Positions 1 through 10,924 of a stretch of 64,000 nt of DNA are shown here, piece after piece; the first letter of the stretch is position 1, and the number at the start of each line of letters is the position of its first letter. This stretch comes from Haliotis asinina. Taxonomy: Eukaryota; Mollusca; Gastropoda; Lepetellida; Haliotidae. Below the pieces are notes generated by a model. The model ran no database searches and was not told the DNA's origin. It saw nothing but the letters and a program-made list of their open reading frames with translations. The stretch covers positions 8,721,969-8,785,968 of the forward strand of contig NC_090288.1 of the NCBI RefSeq assembly GCF_037392515.1, given 5' to 3'. The position numbers and the translations under genes are program-made.

Positions 1-30
1 ACGTAACCAGGCATGTTTGTTTAATCCCAG

Positions 31-392
31 GTGGTCTTTCCACAGGACACTACGATGTTCCCAAGAACTCCAACGTTTTGATAAACCATTGGGCTATTCA
101 CCGCGACCCAGACCAGTGGGAGGACCCTGCAACCTTCAAACCAGAACGGTTCCTGACAGAGGAGGGAAAGGTGAAGACAACCATCACCCACTTCCTACCC
201 TTCTCTGTCGGTCGCAGAGCGTGTTTAGGGGAGTACCTGGCTAAACCAGAGCTCCATCTCATCATGGCCGGACTCCTGAAGAACTTCCACATATCCCCAG
301 AAGATGGCGTTAAACCAAGTCTGGAGCCAAACTTCAAGGCAGACAAAAACATGCCGAAAGACTATAAACTTATATTCAAAGTTAGGTCCTAA
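31..392 (+). CDS. cytochrome P450, terminal coding exon (partial gene)
   Basis: This is the C-terminal part of a microsomal-type P450 monooxygenase; the earlier exons lie outside the window. The reading frame shows the PERF-type motif (FKPERF), then the haem-binding loop FSVGRRACLGE with its invariant Cys, then the L-helix and the final beta region, ending at TAA (390-392). The order and spacing match CYP2-like (clan 2) enzymes. The exon probably starts after the AG at 29-30; an alternative acceptor is the AG at 44-45, and I cannot choose with certainty. The protein would sit in the endoplasmic reticulum and oxidise a lipid or xenobiotic, but substrate and subfamily cannot be read from this fragment. 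No defect is visible. Confidence 0.93.
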
Positions 393-506
393 CATTGTGC
401 CTTGGATCTTGTCATCACGCAGAATCTATCACATCTTCATATGCACTTGATATTTTACATGCATGACATGTTGTATATTTATTCTCAAGCTTATAGTATT
501 AAACTG

Positions 507-512
507 AATAAA
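507..512 (+). terminator. polyadenylation signal of the P450 gene
   Basis: A canonical AATAAA lies 115 bases after the P450 stop codon in AT-rich sequence, the expected place for the cleavage signal of this 3' UTR. Confidence 0.7.
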
Positions 513-954
513 TGAACTGGAAAGATTATAGGCGTTTAAAATTTATTGGCATTTAATGATTCTTCACATAAGATACTTAAGTAAACTTTTGACATGAACA
601 CAGAATATAAAGAGTTCAAAAAGTCATCTATGCAAGTAGACGATTTCCCTAGACAATATTTCCATATCATCAGTGTCATCTCAGGCATCTTTAAGGGTAA
701 AGTACAAAGATATTTTGGGAGGATGGAAGGTGGAGTCAGGGATGCTGTACATGACACGCATGGGGAACCCACTTTTACTTTGTTCATAAATATTGGGGGG
801 GGGGGGGTCATTCACATTGTAACACAGTAAAAGCCAACTCACTCACCCACTCTGAACTAAGTTAACGAGCAGGGGTTGTACGTGTATGAAAGTGTATAAA
901 ATATTACACATAATACTCTCCAAAAGGTCATACAAGCAGGGTAGAGATCGAGTG

Positions 955-1125
955 TTAACCATATAATCCAGTGATTAATAACAAACGTAACAGCGAACTC
1001 CAATGACACAAGCAGGCTGTGATCTAGTGTCAACCACCGCGAACTCTGCAAGTCAGTAAGCCTGACTACACGATCCCGTTAGTCGCCTCTTACTACAGGC
1101 ACTGCTTGCTTCGGGACAGTTCTAA
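955..1125 (+). repeat. degraded copy of the abundant gastropod retroposon body
   Basis: The segment contains the diagnostic series seen in many copies in this window: 'atccagtgat', then 'gtcagtaagcctgac', then 'gatcccgttagtcgcctctta'. It is diverged and lacks the usual 5' part. Confidence 0.65.
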
Positions 1126-2374
1126 CCTGAATCTTCTCGGTAATGAATACTGGGGTAAGGCGCCTTATTGTGCTTGAAATACAGTTCATAGCGGCGTCGA
1201 GAGTACCAAATAAAACTTTGGTTACGCAGAGATTCTATTACGTTACACTCAAAAACAAGAAGAAGTAATATGACAGGAATTGTATGGCGGGTGGTGTAGA
1301 ATAGCCCTGATACCATGAGGCAGGGGTGTAATATATTATACTCTATTATACCCTAACTTGGCAAATCTTCAAAAACACACCTGTAATTCTTTGGTGTCAT
1401 TTGAGCTGACACATCAATCCCCTATTACGCAGTTGGCACTTCAGTTTGCAAACGTCTTTGTATCCTTGACGTCTTGTCATTGAAAAGATGACAGTAAATC
1501 CCGTCTCGTAATCGTGCTTCACTGCCCTCGAACCCTAACACTGTGAATACTGTGGTATGGATATATTAGACCCCCGCGGATTTCCCAGAAGCCTGTCTGC
1601 ACTATATCCATGCCTGAGGTTTCACCAACTGAAATGCTAAACTTCATGCATTCATGCATTTTCATCAGCCTACCCCCACATCGTGCTTAAAGCACGCATA
1701 TATATAAACACCCATTTGCCAACAGTACACAGTAGTATTGAGAGTTTTCAGTAAATATTTAAGTGAAAATTTTGCAAATCTGATTATAAGCAACAATGTC
1801 AAAAGAATGTAACAATCGTAATCGACATTGCTATGAGTAGTATTGCACTGTGGATGTTTTATGCCTGACGGAAATAAAGTCTTCACATCTGCTTACACTG
1901 ATAAACTTGACTTTAATATATACATGAAAATACATATGCTTGTCGACGATGATATGGTCAGTGTTTCTTGCGCAGATTTGCATGACCTAACTGTAACAAT
2001 TGATTATGATACATGGGAATACATAACACAGTAACTTCGGATGGAATCGGAAGAAAAATCAACTGTACATCTACTGAACACAATCTCCCCATTGCCCACA
2101 CATTGTACATTATCAGTTGTTTATTAAGGAGCAGTGCACTATACTTCCATTTTGCTACAAATGTCGCTCCATTGTGTTTAATGCTAGTGGTGTACTGTAC
2201 ATGATTTGTATCATTATCGAATTCAACTCTGACGGAAATAAACACATTCATTCATTCATTCATTGAAACTAATGTTCATTAACACAAAAAGTGAAGCACT
2301 GAAGCGTAACATAGATCACAGACTACCTCTATACACATGAGACACATGTCCTCATTGCTATGTCATGAAGCCCA

Positions 2375-2462
2375 TTTCTAGTGTCAGCCACCAGTGATGG
2401 GTGTCCAGTGATATTGCTGGAATATTGCTAAAAGCGACGTAAAACCGTACTCACTCACTCGC
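2375..2462 (+). repeat. SINE 3' portion ending in cactcactcg
   Basis: Reads 'agcccatttctagtgtc', then 'gatattgctggaatattgct', then 'gcgacgtaaaacc', and ends in a cactcactcg tract. This is the 3' half of the tRNA-headed SINE that recurs, usually in the other orientation, across the window. Confidence 0.65.
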
Positions 2463-3132
2463 TGATAAGGTTTACATATGTATATGTACTTACAGGTAGT
2501 TTTACTTATCATTACAATGTATACATACATTTTAACTATATAAATGTTATGCTGATACCATTAGGGCATGTCTAACAAAGAGGCTAGTCATCTGTAGAAC
2601 CTTCATTTATGTAGCGTGTTAGGCAGTGTGAGACGTGCATTTGTCTCAAATGTTTCGATTGCCTTCTACTGTTTCTGAGTAATAGTTTTCAAACATGTAG
2701 ATTTTGAGTTAAAATGTGCATCTGATGTTTCTTTATGCAAAACACTTTGATTGTTGTGAAAGAACTAATATTTAAACCATATGGTCGTCTTTAAGGGTAG
2801 GTTTGGAACACCCATATGACTATGGCCCGTCACAGACACTGTCATAACAATTATCACATCTTCTATATACATGCCCTTTAGTACAGAATGAATATTCTGC
2901 TTTTATCACATATTTGTGCGGAAAGGGGTTAGTCATTTGTATTGCAATAAGCTAGTGAACACAAACACTAACGATATGTACTTATTCAGGTGGGATTAAT
3001 ATAATCGATAAATAGTTTTCTTAAGAATTCCGCCCATGTACATTGTAGCTAAATATTGTTGCTTCAGTCCTACAAAATTCAACTTTTCACTGTTTCTGTC
3101 TACATTTAAATATCACATAGAAGCATGCCGTG

Positions 3133-4220
3133 TCACTTCTTTGAAAACAAACGCGAGAATGTGTTCTTTATTCCTCGGCCAAGTTGCTTCAAGCCATCCC
3201 AGATACCCAATGATTCTTCCTTCTCTATCTCCTCACGGGCCTTTTCACGAGCCTTTTTTTGGTCCTCTGTCAGCTTCTTTTCCATTGCCTCCATCTCCTT
3301 CTTATGTTCTCGGTCCTTCACGTCCCTGTCAAACTGGGCTTGTTGCTTTGCATTGGCAATCTCCTTCTTCAGAGCATTTATTTCATCAGATTGTTTTGAG
3401 GACGTTTCTAAAACTTTGAGTTGATCTTGAAGACCTTTGACATGTTTCTCATTGTCCTCCTTCATTTTCTTTACAGTTTCTTGAAATTCCTTCTCTAACT
3501 TCTGTCGTTCCTGTTTTGCGTGTTCCTCCATTTCCTCGGCGAGTTGTTTCTCTCTTCGTTTCATTACAATCTCAGCTTCCTTGTACATCTCGCTTGTGTA
3601 GCACGTTCCATTGTTTCTCTTTACATTGTCATAAATCATGTTGAGCAGTTCGCATACCTGGGCATCGTCTTGAGGCGGAAGTCTGTTGTTGAAGGCAATA
3701 TATCGATGATTACAATCAGCAAGGAGCTGTTTCAGTTCCGGAGGGACTGCTTGAACGAAGTCTTCTATACTTGACCCCTCAGCATCAAGATCGTCTTTCC
3801 TCGTGAAGATAACGAATAGGTACTCAATCATTCCTTCGCCGAACACAGCCCTGAAGTGTTCCACTGTATTTTTCTCTTCCTCTGTAAACCGATCTATTCT
3901 CGTCACTAAAATGATTGCATGTGGTCCTGGGGATGTCAAGGCAACGCATTTCACCACCTCTTTAATCGTGTCCGTGTTTGACAGTCCTGTGTCAAACAAT
4001 CCCGGCGTGTCCACTACCTGGAGACTGTACCCGTACCGTTGAGTGGATGTACGTTTGCATTTTTTAGTAACTGACTGACCTGCTACCTTGGAGTGGAACA
4101 GCCTCTGTCCCGTGAGGGTGTTGCCGGTGGCGCTTTTACCAGACCCAGTGCGACCGATGAGTACGATCCGAATTTCTTTCTCCAGAGAGTCTGTGGTCCG
4201 TAGACGTTCATTGTTGCTGT
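3133..4220 (-). CDS. AIG1/GIMAP-type GTPase, gene 1 (terminal coding exon)
   Basis: The exon encodes an AIG1-family GTPase (about 361 residues): P-loop GRTGSGKSATGNT, G3 DTPGLFDT, the family's conserved box SPGPHAIILVTRIDRF, G4 FTRKDDL and a G5-region IAFNN. After the G domain comes a long charged coiled coil (Glu/Lys/Gln-rich, roughly residues 215-330), and the chain ends in a basic amphipathic stretch (GIKNTFSRLFSKK) suited to membrane binding. An acceptor (gtgcattcag) precedes the exon, giving a phase-1 entry codon, so the Met is upstream. The true 5' exons are not seen between here and gene 2, because a Tc1 element occupies that interval. Family knowledge: GIMAP/IAN GTPases act on intracellular membranes in immune cells and are expanded in molluscs. 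The GTPase assignment is firm; any specific role is unknown. Confidence 0.93.
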
Positions 4221-4926
4221 CTGAATGCACACCAAATATAAACAACTGTTTTACTGGGAATTACAATAAAATGTATTCATTTTGCCAAAGATAATTTCTG
4301 TTCATTTCTATATATCTGGTATGAAATTATCAATTGATACGCAGATACAGAAGTATAGCACTGCAAATGACATTTTTTAGAATTCAGTTTTGGTTAAAAA
4401 AATGTAACAGATGTTTATCAATAGGTGTGTATCAATATGTAGATTACAACTGCATATAGCTATGAAAATGGACATAGTTCGTGAAACACTCCTGAGAAAT
4501 ATCCGGACGCCTAGTAACCCAGAAGCCTTACGTACCTAAAAACATTTTTCCGAAAAGCACAAACCAAGGAAAACATTGGCGTTTGATAAACTCTTATCGA
4601 ATTGTAACAAGACAAGCTGTATAGAACAAATAAGGATAGTACTGTCTGACTGTCGTATTATGAATACCACCCTTTCACACAAACAATATTATCTTCATAG
4701 CATAGGACTTCAAACATAGCATGCATTAGATGTGTATTCAGTATACATGTTCCTGGCAAGTCATTAACGAAACTATAATCACAGTTGAAGGCAATGGCCT
4801 TGTATACAGCAGCTTGTAAAGCAAATTGTTTTCATGGAATAATACTCTTGAACTAAATTGAGTGGGGGGTCTTTTTACAGCCATATGAGGCCATTGTTAT
4901 TGTATTATGCAGGTTGATAACATATA
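4221..4926. other. 5' flank or intron of GTPase gene 1
   Basis: AT-rich sequence with no recognisable exon. I found no W-x-C-x2-C zinc-finger pattern on the minus strand here, unlike upstream of the other three GTPase exons. Confidence 0.5.
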
Positions 4927-6165
4927 CACATGAGCATTAATTAAGCACCACCAAAAATAATTGTCGATTGAATCAAAAAGGGATCAAAACAGAGAAGTCA
5001 ACCAGTTATATCTAAATACACATGCACTTAGCATGAAATTCACGTGCTGACTCAAATGCATGCTTTTCATGCTAAAGTTATGTCATAGTACAAGCGACTG
5101 AGGTGTATAAAAAGGTGAAATGGCATCAATAAGTGAACAGAGCTGAAATTGAACATTTTTTGGACATGCCGAGGCGTAGGCTTTCTGAAAATATCAGATG
5201 GCAGATTATTGGTATGCTTGAAGCTGGTTTGGCGTGGTGTAATCAACGGCAAAAAACCACAATATGAGGACATGGCACATGATCCACTGCTCCGAAGAAA
5301 GCCGTATTCTTCTTCGTGTTAGTGATGGCCGTTGGCGAGTTTGGAGAAGGAGTAATGAGGCGGATGATCCATGCAGCTGAACCCTGTAATGGTGTGGGTG
5401 TGTATCTGCTATGACTGTAAGCTGAATCTTATCACCATTCGAGGGACGCTCAATGGTCAGACATACCAACAGGAAGTACTGGAAGCTGCTGTTGTCACCC
5501 ATTTTGATAACCACCCCATAGCCAGTCAGCCAGTATTTATAGACGATAAGGCTGGATCGTTCCAGAGCTGTTATCGCATACTTGCAGAACAACGTAGTTG
5601 ACAGATAACCTTGGCCTGCGAGAAGCCCTGACCTCAACCTAAATGAGCATTTATGAGCAACCTTTATGGGGCGTCAAGTTCAAGTAAGGGATCCACCTGT
5701 TCAAAATGTACAGGAATAAGCTAAGGCTCTTCATGAGAAATGGCAGAGGATTCCAATGATACGCATTCGATGTTTACTTTCCAGCATGAGAAGGAGGTTT
5801 GCAGCAGTTATCCGTGCGAGGGGAGGATACACCAAGTACTGATTTCAGCATTATTGTTGGCTAATGATTGAACAGTGAACGTTTTTTTTTGAGAACTTTG
5901 TGTACGTTGGACCACAGACATTGTCTCTGTGACAATAGTTTTGGACATGATTATTGACAACGTTTTAAGTGCCCCCAGGCGACCGTCTGTAAATAACAGC
6001 CGAAAGTAGCAGCAGTGTTGGTAGGTGATGGACTGGCACTTTAGATGTTTCAATTAACGAAATTATAACCATATGTTTGGTTTCCATATCATGAATGACC
6101 AGTGCGATGTGTTATACACAATCTCTTAGCATGAAAATGGGTGGTGCTTAATTAATGCTCATGTG
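4927..6165 (+). mobile_element. Tc1/mariner DNA transposon, non-autonomous remnant
   Basis: A matched terminal inverted repeat bounds the element: the 29 bases at 4924-4952 are the exact reverse complement of 6140-6168. It is flanked by TA, the Tc1 target dinucleotide. The interior holds a decayed Tc1 transposase on the plus strand (5166-5842). At 1.24 kb it is shorter than a full element and coding-defective, but its ends are intact. It sits between GTPase genes 1 and 2. Confidence 0.9.
5166..5842 (+). pseudogene. Tc1-like transposase remnant
   Basis: The start reads MPRRRLSENIRWQIIGMLEA, the typical Tc1 N-terminal helix-turn-helix opening, and the end reads SMRRRFAAVIRARGGYTKY before a stop, the typical Tc1 C-terminus. 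Between them are pieces of the catalytic core (a WRVWRR-like segment and SPDLN near 5625-5640). At most about 225 codons remain, against about 340 in intact Tc1 transposases. The frame is interrupted by stops, the first soon after the N-terminal helices (TTI then TGA near 5266), so it cannot make an active enzyme. Confidence 0.85.
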
Positions 6166-6275
6166 TATATAATAAGCTACATTGCCAACCAGGCGGCTTG
6201 TATGATAATGCAATATTGTTCACTTTGAAGTGGACTTAGATTTCAGATTGGTCAACGTGAAAGATGAGAACCAGT

Positions 6276-7372
6276 CTATATAACTCCCAAAGCACCCGCT
6301 ATTACTGGAATAAGAACAGTCACGAATTTTAAAATCATTTTGCCAAATTTGTGCATGGTAAGTTTGTTTTCAGTTTGTATCTCCTTGCGGACTATTTCTC
6401 TGTAATCACGGTTTGCGTTTGCAATTATTTCTCGATATTTTCCCTCCTTGGCTGTATATTCCGCCTGAAGTCTCCGCTTGTCTTCATCTTGATACTCCCT
6501 CAGTTCCTGCAGTTGTTCCTCCAGTTCCCGTATCTCTGACTGTGTGGGCATGCCGGTTGGACGAGAACATTGTTCTTGATGTAATTTTTCCAACCTTGAA
6601 ATCTCCTTTGAACATTTGTCTTTTAATTGCTGTATTTGTTCATCAAAATCACGTTTCAGTTTTGCTAATGTATCGCGAGTACCATCATCAAATTGTTGTC
6701 TTATTTCGTTTTCGCGTTGAAGAATTGCCTTTTCAGCTTCTAAAAACATTTCATTGCTGTACCAACTGCCACCATTTTGTATAAGGATGCTATCCATGAT
6801 TTGAAGAAATGTTTTAACATCAACATCCGATGGATTTCTGTTATCAAAGGCCAGACAACGGTTGTCACACAGTTCAAGAAACCTTTTGAGTTCCATGGAC
6901 GCGTCATTCAGGAATCTCTGAAAGGTCGTATGGTTATGGACCAAATCATCCTTCCGGGTGAACACCACAAGCGTGTGGTTCAGCATCCCATCACCGAAGA
7001 TCTTCTGGAAGTGATTCACTGAGTCCTGCTCCTCCTTCGTAAACCGATCCATCCTGAGAACCAGTACAAAGACATGTGGCCCCGGGGCCGCCATCCCAAT
7101 ACACTTGACCAACTCCCTGGATACCTCGGCATTGGACATCCTTGTGTCAAACAGCCCTGGTGTATCTATCACTTGTAATCTTCGTCCAAATCTATCAGCA
7201 CTTCCTCTGTTGCAAGTCTTGGTAACTGAGAGTCCAAAGGGTTTTGATAAAAATGCTTTATGTCCAAGTATTGTATTTCCTGTTGCACTCTTTCCGGAGC
7301 CAGTCTTACCGAGCAGCACTATTCTTCTTTCACTTTTTGGATTTGCTGCTGATTGTGTTCCTTGTCCAGTAA
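6276..7372 (-). CDS. AIG1 GTPase exon of gene 2 with C-terminal membrane anchor
   Basis: Given separately because this exon is certain whatever the upstream splicing. It starts after a 'tatccacag' acceptor with two bases completing a phase-1 codon, then enters SERRIVLLGKTGSGKS. G3 is VIDTPGLFDT, the conserved box is APGPHVFVLVLRMDRF and G4 is VFTRKDDL. Its C-terminal hydrophobic run of about 20 residues resembles the tail anchors of vertebrate GIMAP1 and GIMAP5. The other three GTPases here end instead in basic amphipathic segments. That predicts a different membrane attachment. Confidence 0.93.
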
Positions 7373-10148
7373 CTGTGGATAGTCAAATCCTGATTTCATA
7401 TGTAACCACAAACCACCCAGAGTAGTTCGCCAGACCTATTTTCTCTATAGTTTTGTTTGGAGACTTTTAGATCTGGCCATTGATATTAAGCGGGAGTCTG
7501 CCACTAAACATTCATAAGGGTTTTTGAAATTCCTAGTTGTTGGGGCACTTACATGTTTGAATTATTATTGACATATTTAATATTGCGTCACTGATGCCTC
7601 CGATTAGACAGGTTAGCAGTGAATATTATTTAGTAGATCCAGATAATAGAGTAGATTGTAGTTTTAAATGCCCACCAATAAAGAGGATATGGAAGAAACG
7701 TTAAAAGAAATTTCAACAAATTCTTATCAGTGTCTTACCATGAGCTGATGTTGTTGCCGTCTCTTCAGTCTTTGACGAGGGTTTTACTATTCTTGGAGTC
7801 ACTCTGGCACGCGGTTGCACGTTGGAGGCACTGCTCTCGGCTTCAGGATTGCCAGTGGACGTAGAGGCATCTACTGTGATTATAATTGTAACGATTGAGT
7901 AGTCCAGCATAGTGACAAATGCCTCACAGAATATACCTTTTCAGTAGGTGTATCCAAGTAGTGGATATAGCTCAGATTCCAAATATTCATATATCCTTTG
8001 AGTTTTTGAGACCATAAAAGATGTCAGTCTTGTCACAAATATATTTTGTAAACATTTAGAACGCCATTCTTTCATTAAGGATCATGCTCGGTCTCTGTGA
8101 CTAGTACTGAGTGGTACATTAACCGGACTGAGCACTGGTTCGCACAGTACATGGGTTTGTACGGTACTGTGCAATCCAGTATACACAAGAAGAATGGTCG
8201 CATATTCAAGTTTAGCGTCTGCTTTTGGAGAAACGTGCAATGGATTCTGAACAAACCTACCTTCTGTTGGGATTCTTGAAGCCCCTCTAATCGCTGACAT
8301 GGGTCGCTTGGTGGGATATGTCGGTGCTGCCATGGGGAACTGTTGCCTGTTTGATGCCCTGTTCATGGCTAGAGGTATCGAATAAAAAACTGGAGTTAGT
8401 ATCTAGCATTCTTGAGTAAGCTCTCTAGTGGCATTTCTAGCCGATTTATATTCATCTATTAAAACACCTCTGCAATACACAATGTGCTTGACTCTGCGTG
8501 TGTGAGTGTATCTTTTTTGGATTGGACAGTTGAACAGCACAGAAGCTGGCAAACCAAACTTCTCAGTCAGAGCAAACTCCGGTGTCCGTGCAACGACGCC
8601 ATCATAAGGTACTGCAACTCCGTTAAGACGGCCTGGGCTCGTCGACCAATCATAAGCATATCGATGATTGAACTACATATTTCCCAAACAATGAAATTAG
8701 AAACATAACTGCATAATAAAGATCTGTTATTTTATTCGACCCCTTTAAGTATGAGCAACCAAATTATACAGTACAAAATGCTCTCTTTAAACATATTGCC
8801 TGCCGGCAGAGTGAGTGAGTGAGTGAGTGAGTGAGTGAGTTTTACGCCACTTTTAGCAATATTCACCTTCATACTGGAGTGGTGTCACAAAGCCTGAAAA
8901 TGGGTCTATCCCTCCTCGGTGTCCACGTAACATCCCACCTGAAGTAACAACTGCGTACATTTAGATTCTGTCAGTCTGATATATATTTTTGTGAAAATAT
9001 ATAATATATAACTGTCAGTCAGGAAGGTGGATGATGTGTTCCAGTGTGAGCGAGTGTGATAATACGCGAGTCCTGATCAGGCGATCCAGTGATTGGTATT
9101 GCTATATCACTTATCATTACTATCTGATCCTCTTCACCAGAAGGGACTTGGGGAACCACTTCTAAACGGAATCACCTTCCAGGACCACGTGTTACATGTC
9201 GGCATTGTCAGCGTGTCGGCGTATGAAAGTCAACAAACTGAGTATATTGTGCTCTACAACTGTTACACACAGAATCCATCTATCCCGTTAAAGGGATCTG
9301 CGCAAATACTCTAAGTTATCCCAAGTTCGAGATATATATTCGTCACTGGTTTTCTGAATGGATATTGCTATTCGAAGAGGTTACATTCATTTGTATTTGT
9401 CTTTCACCTTGAGGACCGGCTATTTCCCCGTAGAGGCCATGCATAAGTGGGCCATGAAGCATGCACGAAAGTAATGCATTTTGCAGCAAACAGGTCGGGC
9501 ATGGCCCCATCCTTGCCCCTGCACCTGAAACGATGGAATAATTTGTAAGTTCGACCATGTAGTTTGAGAGCGACAAACATAGCATTGACATTAAAATATA
9601 TTGACATCAACAACTATAATATTTTGATGGTTGGTTGTTGTTTAACGCTGCATTCCAGCGATAAGGCGGCGGTCTGCAAATAATCGAGTCTGGACCAGGC
9701 AATCCAGTGATCAACAGGATGAGCATCGATTTACGCTACTGAGACACGATGACATGTGTCAACTATGTCAGCAAGCCTGACCACCGGATTCCATTAATCG
9801 CCTCTTACGACAAGCATGGGTTGCTGAACACTAATCCTAACCCGAATGTTCACGGGTTCACTATCATGATGCATGTAGTTTTCGATTGCATTTTCAAAAC
9901 GTATTACTGCCCTTCCGATTACGTCTTTCTGAGGAAAAGGTACACGTATTGAAGATTTGACTGTGACTATACATATCGATCGGGACCACAATCCCCTTCC
10001 GTAGAATATAAAATAGTTGGTTATTACCCCACTCATAACGGGACGCCTGGTGTTGAGCCGAATACTGATCCTGTCTTACAGTCTGGCATGCAGCACAGAG
10101 AAGATCACTGTCGTCATTGTTTAACGTACAGAATGAACACCTCCACAT
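6276..10148 (-). CDS. NZF zinc finger-AIG1/GIMAP GTPase fusion, gene 2 (five exons)
   Basis: Proposed exons on the minus strand: 10028-10148, 9408-9524, 8261-8368, 7739-7873 and 6276-7372. All junctions are GT-AG and all introns phase 1; the lengths sum to 1578 bases, 525 residues plus stop. The first exon begins Met-Trp-Arg-Cys and forms a RanBP2/NZF finger (Cys4, Cys7, Cys18, Cys21, Asn11). Exons 2-4 give a linker: a small Cys-containing module, then Pro/Arg-rich, then Ser/Thr-rich. The last exon carries the AIG1 G domain (P-loop GKTGSGKSATGNT, DTPGLFDT, FTRKDDL), a coiled coil, and a final hydrophobic segment (MILKFVTVLIPVIAGALGVI) that looks like a tail anchor. The GTPase exon and finger are firm. 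The linkage of exons 2-4 rests on splice signals and phase only, and exon 1 may have further upstream sequence. Confidence 0.8.
8808..8960 (-). repeat. SINE copy with gtgagt run, in an intron of gene 2
   Basis: Seven gtga units lead into 'tttacgccacttttagcaatatt', then 'aaaatgggtc' and 'tgtccacgtaac'. This is the inverse-oriented 3' end of the tRNA-headed SINE family, degraded towards its head. Confidence 0.55.
9408..9524 (-). other. candidate exon 2 of gene 2 (Cys-containing 39-codon module)
   Basis: A strong acceptor (tccatcgtttcag) and a donor (CAAG|gtgaaag) bracket an open 117-base exon, phase 1 at both ends. It encodes GPCPTCLLQNALLSCMLHG, giving C-x2-C-x8-C-x2-H. It could be a decayed or reshaped zinc finger with two residues fewer between the pairs than an NZF, or unrelated. 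Inclusion in the mRNA is inferred from splice signals and phase. Confidence 0.5.
9640..9860 (+). repeat. abundant retroposon body, nearly full length
   Basis: Contains the recurring blocks in order: 'ggcggcggtctgcaaataat', 'gagcatcgatttacg', 'gtcagcaagcctgaccac', 'taatcgcctcttacgacaag', 'catgggttgctgaa', and a terminal block with 'gttcacgggttca'. Lies in intron 1 of gene 2. Confidence 0.75.
10028..10148 (-). other. RanBP2/NZF zinc-finger exon of gene 2
   Basis: Encodes MWRCSFCTLNN followed by the second pair CAAC: W-x-C-x2-C-x10-C-x2-C with Asn after the first pair, the full RanBP2-type consensus. The Thr-Leu after the second Cys corresponds to the Thr-Phe used by ubiquitin-binding NZF domains. 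The chosen donor (TGGG|gtaata) makes the exon end in phase 1 like its neighbours. A closer donor (ACT|gtaaga) would be phase 0 and would not join in frame to the next exon. An in-frame stop lies a short way upstream of the ATG, and no phase-1 acceptor is evident there, so this ATG may be the true start. Confidence 0.8.
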
Positions 10149-10274
10149 GCTTCGAGCCTGGATGACGTACGCAGCTCTTCAGTGACGTATGCCCTGAAAG
10201 CAAGACATTTTGGTGCTATTTTCCTAACAAATGAAATATGTAGTGATGGCTCTGTAACCCTCACTGGAAAGTGA

Positions 10275-10425
10275 CTGAGTGAATATGGATCTATGGCTTT
10301 TAGCAATATTTCAGCAAAATCACGGAGGGGACACCAGAAATGGGCTATACACATTGTGCCCATTTGGAGAATCGAACCCGGGTCTGCGGCGTCACGAGCT
10401 AACCTTCCGCCCTTCTGGAAAGTAC
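10275..10425 (-). repeat. tRNA-headed SINE, reverse orientation
   Basis: Reads 'ttttagcaatatttcagc', 'gacaccagaaatgggct', 'acacattgtgcccat', 'gaatcgaacccgggtct', 'gcggcgtcacgagctaac'. On the minus strand the GGTTCGATTC-like block is a pol III B box. The acceptor stem is not preserved, so it is not a functional tRNA gene. Confidence 0.75.
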
Positions 10426-10449
10426 AATTTTATGACCAGTGTAAGCATG

Positions 10450-10600
10450 TACAGTATAGTTGGTTCGATGTTCAACACCACACATATTCCAGCTATATGG
10501 CGGGGCCTGTAAAAAGAGCATCTGGGCCAGACAATCAAGTGATCAACAGCATGAGCATCGATCTAGCAATTAGGAGTACAGTATCAGTGAGATGATATAA
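10450..10600 (+). repeat. retroposon body fragment
   Basis: Contains 'catattccagctatatggcg', 'gggccagacaatcaagtgat' and 'agcatgagcatcgatct', the central blocks of the abundant repeat. Confidence 0.65.
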
Positions 10601-10664
10601 TGCATGAAGAAAGACTATGTCTATACAGAAAACATACTCATTTAAAAGATGTTATTTTTTGTTT

Positions 10665-10830
10665 CTCGCTATACAACAATATTCCAGTCTGTAAATAATA
10701 GAGTCTCGACCAAACAACCCCGTGATCAGCAGCATGAGCATCAATCTACGCAACTGGGATACGATGGCATGTGTCAACCAAGTCAGCGAGCCTGATCATC
10801 CGATCCCGTCGACTATGCTTCATAAATATC
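10665..10830 (+). repeat. retroposon body fragment
   Basis: Contains 'agtctgtaaataatagagtc', 'gatcagcagcatgagcatc', 'gatggcatgtgtcaaccaag' and 'gcctgatcatccgatcccgt', the same family as the copies on either side. Confidence 0.7.
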
Positions 10831-10924
10831 ATAGATCGGACGCAGCATTTGCCTTTATAGATCATGCCGAGGGTGATCTAATCGTATTATTTGTACATGT
10901 CTCTTGGCATGGAGGGCGTTCTTT

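Larger units (their letters stand above)
513..3132. other. intergenic region without a supported gene
   Basis: Only short open frames without homology are present. The stretch holds a G run at 796-807, a degraded interspersed repeat near 955-1125, a short cattcattcatt run near 2245-2265 and a SINE tail near 2375-2462. The right end becomes the 3' flank of the minus-strand GTPase gene that starts at 3133. Confidence 0.6.
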
